NCBI GenBank assembly: GCA_016192345.1
Contig: JACPUH010000086.1
Location: 1-34,285, forward strand
Source: Ignavibacteriales bacterium
GTDB taxonomy: Bacteria > Bacteroidota > Ignavibacteria > UBA10030
DNA length: 34,285 nucleotides
Direction of reading: 5' to 3'
The notes beneath the pieces are model-generated. The model made no database searches and was not told the DNA's origin. It was given only the letters and a program-made list of their open reading frames with translations. Below are positions 17,428 to 24,536 of the stretch, piece after piece. A program made the translations under genes and the position numbers. Each line of letters begins with the position of its first letter. Within the stretch, counting starts at the first letter, position 1.

Positions 17428-18821
17428 AAATTCTGTTCCTTGCCCTTATCAGCGCCGCCCTGCTCGGCGGCAACGGCGACGTGGCCGACAAGGCGCGCGA
17501 GCTCGAGAAACACTACCCCGTGCAACCCAACCAACGGATCGAAATTACCGGCTTCAACGGCTCCGATATTACCTTCCGTTCATGGGAGAAGAACGAAGTC
17601 TCCATCAAACTCTCAGTCCGGATAGAATCCTCGGACGAAGAATTCGAGCAACGGTATATCGAGGAGATCTCCATCGAGGAGTCCCAATCCTCTGCCGGGC
17701 TTTCCATCGCCTTCCGCGAACCGCGGTCTTCCTCCAGGAACGGTGGCTGGTTTTTCGGGTTCTTCCGTTCTTCCTACGTACGGAAGGAGATCATCGGGGA
17801 GATTTTCGTCCCGCAGTCCAATCCCCTCACGACCGATATGAAGTACGGGACCCTCTCCCTTGAGAACATGAAAGGGACCTTGAATCTCCTCGGCGGGAAC
17901 AACGACCTCGCGCTGAAGAACTGCACCGCACTGGAGGACGTGCGCAACGACTATGGGAAAACGGTGGTTGAAAAATCCGGGGGCGATTTGAAGTTGAACA
18001 GCAAGAGCGGGAAGGTCACCGTGGAGGAGTTCAACGGCCCGGTCTGGATCGATGCGGATTACTCCACCGTCAAGGTCATGAAAGTGCAGAAGGAAGCGAC
18101 AATCAACTCCAAGAGCGCCACGATCACGATAAGCGACATTGGGGGGGATCTTACGGTCGATTCCGATTACTCGACGGTCACGGTCGAGAACGTCGCAGGC
18201 TTCTTCAAGGCAAAGAATCAAAGCGGGAAAATCAGGGTGAAACAGATCGACGGGCTCTTCGTGGATGCGATGTATACCTCGGTGGATGCGGCGGACGTCA
18301 GCGGGAAGGCGGGAAAGGAGATCACCGTGCGGGGCCAATCCGGCTCCCTGAAACTGGAGAATGCCGTCGGCAACCTTCGCATCGAAAACCCCTATTCAAA
18401 GATCGAGTTGAAGAATATCAAGGGATCCGTCGACCTCTCAACCAAAAGCAGCCGCGTCACCGCCGACGGAATCCAGGGTGATTGGAACTCCAATACCGAG
18501 TACTCTTCCCTGATGATCCGCGACCTGACCGCGCAATCCATCCGGATGACGAACAAGAGCAACCCGATCGATCTCCAGATGAAGAATACCCCCTCCACCA
18601 TTGATATCAAGAACGAATACGGTTCGGTGAGCGTGAACATGCCCCCCGGATTTTCTGGAGATGTAATGCTGGAGGCGACGTACGGGAATATCGATACCAA
18701 CCTGCCTGTGAGGTCGAAATCCCTGGGGGGGGGGGCCTACGCCACGGGAAAGGTGGGGAACGGTTCCGGTTCGATCACGATCGAGACAAAATCCGCCGGG
18801 ATCAAACTGATCCAACGATAA
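17424..18821 (+). CDS. DUF4097-family beta-strand-repeat (putative adhesin-like) exported protein
   Basis: Protein of 465 residues with a short signal peptide (first about 20 residues). From about residue 95 it is a long array of right-handed beta-helix-like rungs of about 18-20 residues. The pattern is (N/S)-(S/K)-G-x-(hydrophobic)-x-(hydrophobic), as in DLTVDSDYSTVTVENVAG and STKSSRVTADGIQGD; this is typical of DUF4097. It is the last gene of the sigma / membrane protein / DUF4097 operon, coupled by ATGA, which suggests an envelope product made under control of the sigma factor. An 11-G run at 18725-18735 lies in codons for LGGGA near the C-terminus. Confidence 0.85.
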   Translation: MKILFLALISAALLGGNGDVADKARELEKHYPVQPNQRIEITGFNGSDITFRSWEKNEVSIKLSVRIESSDEEFEQRYIEEISIEESQSSAGLSIAFREPRSSSRNGGWFFGFFRSSYVRKEIIGEIFVPQSNPLTTDMKYGTLSLENMKGTLNLLGGNNDLALKNCTALEDVRNDYGKTVVEKSGGDLKLNSKSGKVTVEEFNGPVWIDADYSTVKVMKVQKEATINSKSATITISDIGGDLTVDSDYSTVTVENVAGFFKAKNQSGKIRVKQIDGLFVDAMYTSVDAADVSGKAGKEITVRGQSGSLKLENAVGNLRIENPYSKIELKNIKGSVDLSTKSSRVTADGIQGDWNSNTEYSSLMIRDLTAQSIRMTNKSNPIDLQMKNTPSTIDIKNEYGSVSVNMPPGFSGDVMLEATYGNIDTNLPVRSKSLGGGAYATGKVGNGSGSITIETKSAGIKLIQR

Positions 18822-18825
18822 TACA

Positions 18826-18880
18826 ATACCCCTTGCGAAGTCCCCCGTGCATCCGGGCCGGGGTCTTCGGCAAGGGGTAT
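18826..18880. terminator. Long hairpin between convergent genes (likely bidirectional terminator)
   Basis: ATACCCCTTGCGAAG (18826-18840) pairs with CTTCGGCAAGGGGTAT (18865-18880) with a single bulge. The interior has a further CCCC/GGGG stem. It begins 5 nt after the DUF4097 stop and ends 18 nt from the stop of the convergent barrel gene. No long T-tract follows on either strand. Confidence 0.55.
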
Positions 18881-18898
18881 GTCGTTGCTCAAAAGGAC

Positions 18899-19363
18899 CT
18901 ACGGATAGAACCGGAACGCGATTCCCAATTCGATTCCCAGGCCAACGGACGGCGCGATAAGAAGGGCAGGACCCATCTCGAACGCGATGTCGAACGGATG
19001 ATCCGGGAAGATATAATCGACACCGAAGAGGAATCGTGCCCCGAGGAAGAGATCGTTGCCCGACCACTTCGGTCCGCCGAATCCCACATCCCCGAGGAAA
19101 AGTCCGGGGCCGTAATAGAACGGCGCCCTCGGGTTGGCGAAAGCATCCGTGTGCATCAGGTAGTCGGCACCGATGGCCAATCCGCCCCCGAACCCCGCTC
19201 CAAGAGTCCCCTGGTAAGCAACCGAACCCTTCCAGTATTTGATCGAGAAGCCGCTCGGCGCACCGATCACGACTCCGATTCCCAGTTTTTTATCCTGAAG
19301 CGCCTGCATGCGGGGCACGCACACCAGCGCGAGGATAACGAGTAGAATTCCGCGTCGTATCAT
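18899..19363 (-). CDS. Small predicted outer-membrane beta-barrel protein
   Basis: Protein of 154 residues from the ATG at 19363, which has AGGAGG 5 nt upstream; a longer in-frame start at 19411 has no such site and would disrupt the signal peptide. The signal (MIRRGILLVILALVCVPRMQA) is followed by glycine- and aromatic-rich strands (LGIGVVIGAPSGFSIKYW, YQGTLGAGFGGGLAIGADYLMH, FYYGPGLFLGD). It ends in FRFYP, close to a barrel C-terminal signature. It is convergent with the DUF4097 gene. No function can be assigned; related small barrels occur widely in Bacteroidota. Confidence 0.72.
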   Translation of the reverse strand: MIRRGILLVILALVCVPRMQALQDKKLGIGVVIGAPSGFSIKYWKGSVAYQGTLGAGFGGGLAIGADYLMHTDAFANPRAPFYYGPGLFLGDVGFGGPKWSGNDLFLGARFLFGVDYIFPDHPFDIAFEMGPALLIAPSVGLGIELGIAFRFYP

Positions 19364-19453
19364 GATCCCTCCTGCATAAGTTAGATGATGGCCCACAAGA
19401 ATCACGGGCATTTTGTGAGTGGGTCGAGCGTGATATTACAAGGCCTGAGTTTC

Positions 19454-19685
19454 AAAAAATTTCTCCCACGAATCTCCGCGAATCCTCACAGCCGAAGGCA
19501 TACTATTGAAGCACGCGAAGCGTGCTCCCTCTTGGGCGTATGCCCCCTTGAAGAAATGACAGGTCCAATTGGTGGGATGCTTTCGCATCCTTTTTCCAGT
19601 AAGCCTCCGGCTGTGGATTTCGTGGATGATTCGTTTCAATCATTCTTCGTTCGGATTCGTGTAGATTCGCGGGAATATTTTTCTT
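19454..19685. repeat. 232-bp nested palindromic element (MITE-like)
   Basis: Terminal inverted arms of about 32 nt (19454-19485 and 19653-19685) carry paired CACGAATC/CGCGAATC motifs. Inside them a second pair of arms matches 12 of 13 bases (CACAGCCGAAGGC, 19487-19499; GCCTCCGGCTGTG, 19603-19615). Simple hairpins lie further inside: GCACGC-GAA-GCGTGC (19511-19525) and GGATGC-TTTC-GCATCC (19575-19590). It fills most of 19364-19714, which has no credible gene; open frames through it are products of the repeat. Confidence 0.7.
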
Positions 19686-19714
19686 AACAACAAATTCGAG
19701 ATTGTTCTGAGACA

Positions 19715-22585
19715 CTATCCAACATCCTCCAAAACCTTTTTCAAATAGCGGCCCGTGTGCGACTTTGCGGAACGGGCAACTTCTTCCGGGGTTCCGGTCG
19801 CGACGATCCGTCCACCCCCCTCACCCGCCTCCGGCCCCAAATCGATAATAAAGTCCGCGCACTTCACCACGTCCATGTTATGCTCGATGACCACCACGGA
19901 ATTCCCGGCATTCACCAGCGCGTCGAAACAGCGCAGCAGCTTGGCGATGTCGTCAAAGTGCAGGCCGGTGGTCGGCTCGTCGAACAGAAAGAGCGTGTGT
20001 CCATCCCCTTCCGAGCCCGTGAGATGATGCGCCAGCTTGATCCGCTGCGCCTCTCCCCCGGAGAGCGTAGTGGCAGGCTGACCCAACCGCAGATATCCCA
20101 GCCCCACCTCGTTGAGGACGGAAAGCTTTTTGGCGATCCTTCGTCCGTCCGGATGATGCGAAAAAAACTCGATTGCTTCTGTGACGGTCATCGCAAGGAT
20201 GTCGTCCACGTTGCTCCCGTGGTAACGGACCTCTAAAACCTCCTGTTTAAAGCGTTTTCCCTTGCATCCCTCACAGAGCAGATACAGATCCGCAAGAAAT
20301 TGCATCTCGATTTTCTGATATCCGTCCCCTTCGCACACCTCGCACCGCCCCCCGGGGACATTGAACGAAAAGTATCCGGGCTTGAAGCCGCGCATGCGAG
20401 CCGCCTGCGTCCCGGCCAGGAGATCGCGGATAAGGTCGAAGATCTTCAGGTACGTGATCGGGTTCGATCGGGGCGAACGGCCGATGGGGGACTGATCCAC
20501 CATCTCGACATGGCTGACGTTCTCCCCCCCCTGGATCGCTGCATGCTTCCCGACGCTTCCATCGAATCCTCCTTTGAGTTTCTGGAGTCCGGCGGAGAGA
20601 ATCTCATGTACCAGCGTGCTCTTGCCCGAGCCGCTCACCCCCGTGACACAGACGAACAACCCGAGCGGAAAACGGACGTCGATGTTTCGGAGATTATGTT
20701 CCGCCGCCCCCTTGATCAGGATCGATTGCTCCCCCTCCTTCCGCCGTTTTTTGGGAAGAGGGATGGTGAGACTGCCGCCCAGGTACCGCGCGGTCAATGA
20801 CGTGGGATGCTGCAACAGCCCGTCCATCGTTCCACAAAACACCACCTCGCCCCCCTTCTCGCCTGCGCGCGGACCCATGTCGATGATGATATCCGCCGCC
20901 CGCATCATCTCCTCGTCGTGCTCCACCACCAGCACGCTGTTGCCGACATCCCGAAGCGACTGGAGGATGGCGATGAGCCTTGAGTTGTCGCGCGGGTGCA
21001 ACCCGATGCTCGGCTCGTCCAGCACGTAGAGCGATCCGACCAGCGATGAACCGAGCGACGTTGCAAGATTGATGCGTTGCGATTCGCCCCCCGAAAGGGT
21101 CATCGTCAGCCGGTCGAGCGTAAGGTACCCGATCCCCACGTCGTTCAGGAACTTCAGCCGCTTGCGGATCTCCTCGAGAATACGCCTGGCAACTTCCACG
21201 TCGTATTTCGAGAGTTTGATCCCCTGGAAAAACTCGACTGCCTCCCCGATTGTCATCCGGACGATATCGTGGATCGTTTTATCGCTCACCCGAATATTCA
21301 GGGCCTCAGCGCGCAACCTCGACCCACCACACTCGTCGCACGTCGTGTACCCCCGGTAGCGGCTCAGGAAGACCCGGTAATGGATCTTGTACGATTTCCT
21401 CTCGATGAACTTGAAGAACTTGAGGATCCCGTCAAACTTCTTATGCCCGTTCATCACGACATCGATCTGTTGAGTGGTCAGGTCCTTGAAGGGAACATCG
21501 AGCGGCAGCCCGGTTTCGTGCGCGATGCCGAGCAGATCGCGGAGGTTCCCCCGCCACTTGGGAAAGTTCCAGGGCTGGATCGCCCCTTGCCGGATCGTCT
21601 TGAACGGATCGGGAACGACCAGGTCCATGTCGATCCCCATCGATCGCCCGAACCCCTGGCACTTGGGACAGGCGCCGACCGGGTTGTTGAAGGAGAACAT
21701 CCTCGGTTCGGGGTCTTCGTACCGGATACCATCAATCGGACATTCAAAGTGTTGGGTAAAGCGGAGGGTCTCCTTCGTTTCCAGCAGATGCACAAGGGCG
21801 TACCCATCCCCTTCCACGAATGCCACCTCGATCGAGTCGGCGAGGCGCTTCAGCATCTCTTCATCCTTCCGGACGACGAGCCGGTCCACCAACACCTGCA
21901 CGTCCTTCTTCTGCTTCCCTTTATACTCCGTCTCGTTCAGGTCGATCAGCTCCCCATGGACGATAATCCGGAAAAACCCCCTGTTTTTGAGCGCCTCGAG
22001 CTCCTCCTTCAGCGAGCGTCCCGGGTGATCGTGCATCGGGAACATCACATATAATTTTGTTCCATCACTCTCGCGCTGCAGCCGATCGACCGCACCGGAG
22101 ACCGTATCCCGTTTGACAACATTACCGCAGACGCGGCAGTAGGTTTGTCCGATCCTGCCGAAGAGCAGCCGGAGGTAGTCATACACTTCCGTGGTGGTGG
22201 CGACGGTGGAGCGGGGGTTGCGGGTGGATGTTTTCTGCTCAATGGCGATGGAGGGGCTGATCCCCTGGATCAGGTCCACATCCGGTTTGTCCATTCGCTC
22301 GAGGAACTGGCGGGCGTACGAGGAGAGGCTTTCCACATAGCGGCGCTGGCCTTCGGCGTAGATAGTGTCAAAGGCGAGGCTCGATTTCCCGGACCCGCTG
22401 ACGCCGGTGATGACGACGAGTTTGTTGCGGGGGAATTCAAGGCTCACGTTCTTCAGATTGTGGACCCTCGCCCCGCGTATGACGATGCTCTTCAGCCTCG
22501 TATCGGGCACACCGTTCCCCGGTGCGGGCGCTTTCGCAGAACGCCTCGGTTTTGGTGTGATAGTATTGCTTTGTTTCGTGCTCAT
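19715..22585 (-). CDS. uvrA: UvrA, nucleotide excision repair ATPase
   Basis: DNA-damage recognition subunit of the UvrABC excinuclease, 956 residues (family about 940-960). The tandem ABC ATPase architecture shows Walker [10 protein letters not shown] at 61-69 and again in the second half (GVSGSGKST). Signatures are [12 protein letters not shown] and [12 protein letters not shown], and Walker B regions are [12 protein letters not shown] and [12 protein letters not shown]. The C-terminal zinc module [10 protein letters not shown]...LLCEGCKG is intact. In the first zinc module the second ligand is replaced: C282-P-I-D285 with C306-P-K-C309. The gene is monocistronic, and its upstream side faces a palindromic repeat. 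Identity is certain; the zinc change is discussed in the findings. Confidence 0.98.
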   Translation of the reverse strand: MSTKQSNTITPKPRRSAKAPAPGNGVPDTRLKSIVIRGARVHNLKNVSLEFPRNKLVVITGVSGSGKSSLAFDTIYAEGQRRYVESLSSYARQFLERMDKPDVDLIQGISPSIAIEQKTSTRNPRSTVATTTEVYDYLRLLFGRIGQTYCRVCGNVVKRDTVSGAVDRLQRESDGTKLYVMFPMHDHPGRSLKEELEALKNRGFFRIIVHGELIDLNETEYKGKQKKDVQVLVDRLVVRKDEEMLKRLADSIEVAFVEGDGYALVHLLETKETLRFTQHFECPIDGIRYEDPEPRMFSFNNPVGACPKCQGFGRSMGIDMDLVVPDPFKTIRQGAIQPWNFPKWRGNLRDLLGIAHETGLPLDVPFKDLTTQQIDVVMNGHKKFDGILKFFKFIERKSYKIHYRVFLSRYRGYTTCDECGGSRLRAEALNIRVSDKTIHDIVRMTIGEAVEFFQGIKLSKYDVEVARRILEEIRKRLKFLNDVGIGYLTLDRLTMTLSGGESQRINLATSLGSSLVGSLYVLDEPSIGLHPRDNSRLIAILQSLRDVGNSVLVVEHDEEMMRAADIIIDMGPRAGEKGGEVVFCGTMDGLLQHPTSLTARYLGGSLTIPLPKKRRKEGEQSILIKGAAEHNLRNIDVRFPLGLFVCVTGVSGSGKSTLVHEILSAGLQKLKGGFDGSVGKHAAIQGGENVSHVEMVDQSPIGRSPRSNPITYLKIFDLIRDLLAGTQAARMRGFKPGYFSFNVPGGRCEVCEGDGYQKIEMQFLADLYLLCEGCKGKRFKQEVLEVRYHGSNVDDILAMTVTEAIEFFSHHPDGRRIAKKLSVLNEVGLGYLRLGQPATTLSGGEAQRIKLAHHLTGSEGDGHTLFLFDEPTTGLHFDDIAKLLRCFDALVNAGNSVVVIEHNMDVVKCADFIIDLGPEAGEGGGRIVATGTPEEVARSAKSHTGRYLKKVLEDVG

Positions 22586-22660
22586 GGTTTCATGGAATGA
22601 TTAACTTAGCTTACCGTAACCGCAAAATCAATTGCAAAGTTCACTGAACTGCTTGGTGAT

Positions 22661-22755
22661 TTATCCACGGATGGCACACAGAGGAGCACCGATAATAAGG
22701 AAAGAGAGTGTATTGTGATCTCTCAGTGTCAATCAGTGTGCCATCGGTGGTGAAT
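22661..22755. repeat. Palindromic repeat family P, copy 1
   Basis: CCACGGATGGCACAC (22665-22679) and GTGTGCCATCGGTGG (22736-22750) form inverted arms with one mismatch around a purine-rich interior. A second copy with the same arms is at 26765-26856. This copy lies in the divergent gap between uvrA and the barrel gene at 22828. Confidence 0.8.
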
Positions 22756-22827
22756 CTTCATAGGGCTTCTTTCCTTTTATCTCCGCGTTTGCTACATTGG
22801 CACCCATCACTCAATAAAGGAGGTGAT

Positions 22828-23448
22828 ATGAGGTTGCTGCGTACCATCGCACTGGTGTGTGTTCTCCTTGCTCCATCTAAGACATTCGCCCAACAGGGAG
22901 CGCTCATCAATGTCCACTTCAGTGGACTCGGCAGGATCGATACGAAGAGCCCCCCTTACAACTCGGACTTTGGAAGTTACATCGACACAGCGATCATCAA
23001 CAACGGCATCGGCGGAGGTATGGGGATTGGGTTCCGGTTCTCATCGCGATGGACGGCCCTGATAAACATGGATTTCCTTGCCCATAACGGGACAACCAAC
23101 AGCTCCAGGGACGTCGATGCATCGACCTTCGTCTTCGATTTTGGGGTCCGGTACGGCCTGATGGATCCGGGCACGACGGAGCCCTATCTCGTCGCCAGCA
23201 TCGGGTACTACGGTCTCTCCTTTGACGTGGGTGACCCAACCATCTATTATGGACCGGGAGGAGGTGGATATTCATCAGGGGTGGACAGTTACGACGGCTG
23301 GCACATCTCCGGCGCCGTGGGCTTGCAAATTTCCGATGTGTACGACATGCATGTTGTCGGTTCCTGGGCAACGATCGCGGATTTCGAGCCGAAATTTTGT
23401 ATTCGACTCAACGCGGGTTTTACACTCTGGCTCTACACCGGGGAATGA
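22828..23448 (+). CDS. Predicted outer-membrane beta-barrel protein (OmpX/PorT-like)
   Basis: Protein of 206 residues. The ATG at 22828 is preceded by AAAGGAGGTGAT, an almost complete anti-Shine-Dalgarno match and the strongest ribosome site in the window. An in-frame ATG at 22708 lies inside the upstream repeat and is rejected. The signal ends near SKTFAQQG. The mature protein shows alternating strands and glycine turns (NNGIGGGMGIGFRF, FDFGVRYGLMD, YLVASIGYYGLSF, YYGPGGGGYSSG, CIRLNAGFTLWLYTG). A small outer-membrane barrel is likely; the ligand or partner is unknown. Confidence 0.78.
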   Translation: MRLLRTIALVCVLLAPSKTFAQQGALINVHFSGLGRIDTKSPPYNSDFGSYIDTAIINNGIGGGMGIGFRFSSRWTALINMDFLAHNGTTNSSRDVDASTFVFDFGVRYGLMDPGTTEPYLVASIGYYGLSFDVGDPTIYYGPGGGGYSSGVDSYDGWHISGAVGLQISDVYDMHVVGSWATIADFEPKFCIRLNAGFTLWLYTGE

Positions 23449-23500
23449 CGCCGACAACAGCTCGAACATGAACTATCCTTCATGAAACAGACCGACTCCC

Positions 23501-23953
23501 ATGCGCTCCGTCCACTCCACCATTGAAATCAACATCTCCCCCAACAAGGTCCTCGATGCGTTTACGGAGTTCGATCTCCTCAAAGACTGGTGGGGGGTTG
23601 AGCGAGCCCTGATTGAGAAACAGAATGGGGGTGTCTATACGCTCGCATGGGGTATCACTGACGCCGGTTTCAAATATATTTCGTCCGGGACCATAGATTC
23701 CTATCAACCGGGTAACCACCTTGAGATTGTGAACCTTGTCTACCTGAACGCCGAGAAGCCCCCTCTCGGACCAATGTCCCTTCTCATCCGCGTGAAACCG
23801 CACAACCACGGAACCCTCCTCGATCTGACCCAGGACGGTTATCAATCGGGGGAAACATGGGACTGGTATTACGAGGCGGTCAGGAAAGCCTGGCCGGCCG
23901 TTCTCCTGGAGTTGAAAAAGTACCTGGAAAAGAAAGAACAGGAGAGGGCATAA
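23501..23953 (+). CDS. SRPBCC/AHSA1-domain protein
   Basis: Cytosolic protein of 150 residues with the START-like fold of the AHSA1 group. It begins with a strand containing IEINISPNKVLDAFTEFDLLKDWWG (the conserved aromatic after the first helix) and has GTIDSYQPGNHLEIVN in the central sheet. The C-terminal helix AVRKAWPAVLLELKKYLEK covers the ligand cavity. The ATG at 23501 gives the normal domain start; no clear ribosome site is seen. The next gene follows with zero spacing, so the two are co-translated. The family binds hydrophobic ligands or client proteins; no ligand can be named. Confidence 0.85.
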   Translation: MRSVHSTIEINISPNKVLDAFTEFDLLKDWWGVERALIEKQNGGVYTLAWGITDAGFKYISSGTIDSYQPGNHLEIVNLVYLNAEKPPLGPMSLLIRVKPHNHGTLLDLTQDGYQSGETWDWYYEAVRKAWPAVLLELKKYLEKKEQERA

Positions 23954-24250
23954 GTGTACATCCTGCTCTGGCAATTTCGTCCAAAACCGGGGTTCGAAAA
24001 GGAGTTTGAATCCGCCTACGGACCCGGGGGAGATTGGGTGCGGTTCTTTCGTAACGGGGATGGATATCTCGGCACAAAACTCCTGAAGGAAACCGGCTCC
24101 GCGTTCTATATTACGATCGACGAATGGAGTTCGAAGGAAGCGTACGAAACGTTCCGGTCAAAGCACGAAGCCCGTTACCGGGAGCTGGATCAACAATTCG
24201 AAGCCCTCACCTCGTCGGAAACCCACCTGGGGTCGTTCTCGCTCCTTTAA
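23954..24250 (+). CDS. ABM-like (antibiotic biosynthesis monooxygenase fold) small protein
   Basis: Protein of 98 residues starting at a GTG directly after the SRPBCC stop codon, with GGAG 9 nt upstream. The ferredoxin-like fold is recognisable from YILLWQFRPKPGFEKEFESAYG, DGYLGTKLLKE, AFYITIDEWSSKEAYETFRSKHEARYRELDQQFEALT. This matches the dimeric alpha/beta barrel superfamily, whose members include small cofactor-free oxygenases and many proteins of unknown role. Pairing with an SRPBCC gene suggests a shared small hydrophobic substrate, but this is only inferred from adjacency. Confidence 0.75.
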   Translation: MYILLWQFRPKPGFEKEFESAYGPGGDWVRFFRNGDGYLGTKLLKETGSAFYITIDEWSSKEAYETFRSKHEARYRELDQQFEALTSSETHLGSFSLL

Positions 24251-24255
24251 GAAAA

Positions 24256-24432
24256 TCACCGCAGAGGCGCAGAGGAAAGGAGAATTGAATGAAGGTCAGT
24301 GAGTGGAAACTGCGTGCGTGAAGAACTTTCTCCGTATTTTTAAACGTAAAGAGCGCAAAGGACACAAAGAAAAGAAAACGATGGGTTTCGTTCAGAATTC
24401 TTCACTCTGCGGGCTCAGCGTCTCCGCGGTGA
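24256..24432. repeat. 177-bp imperfect palindromic element upstream of the T9SS cargo gene
   Basis: The outer arms start TCACCGCAGAGGCGCAGAG (24256-24274) and end CTCAGCGTCTCCGCGGTGA (24414-24432); they pair with three mismatches. The interior holds GTAAAGAGCGCAAAGGACAC, which recurs inverted in the duplications at 33002-33169. No credible gene lies in 24251-24536. Confidence 0.65.
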
Positions 24433-24536
24433 ATCCTTCTTTCAAAGCTCCGAGCGGTTCGTCGATCCGCGCTTGTAACTGTCTAAAACAAGACCGATAT
24501 TCGCTCATCCACCCTCCACCACAACCTTTGAGCCGA

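Noticed and set aside
19436..19639. 67-residue minus-strand frame in the 19454-19685 palindromic element
   Set aside because: Its residues come from the repeat; frames of this kind arise with the DNA repeat and show no independent support.
21077..22054. 325-residue plus-strand frame opposite uvrA
   Set aside because: Shadow of the conserved uvrA coding sequence with no family match.
24303..24536. N-terminal extension of the T9SS cargo protein
   Set aside because: Reads through a palindromic repeat (Lys/Arg-rich) before a clear signal peptide at 24537.
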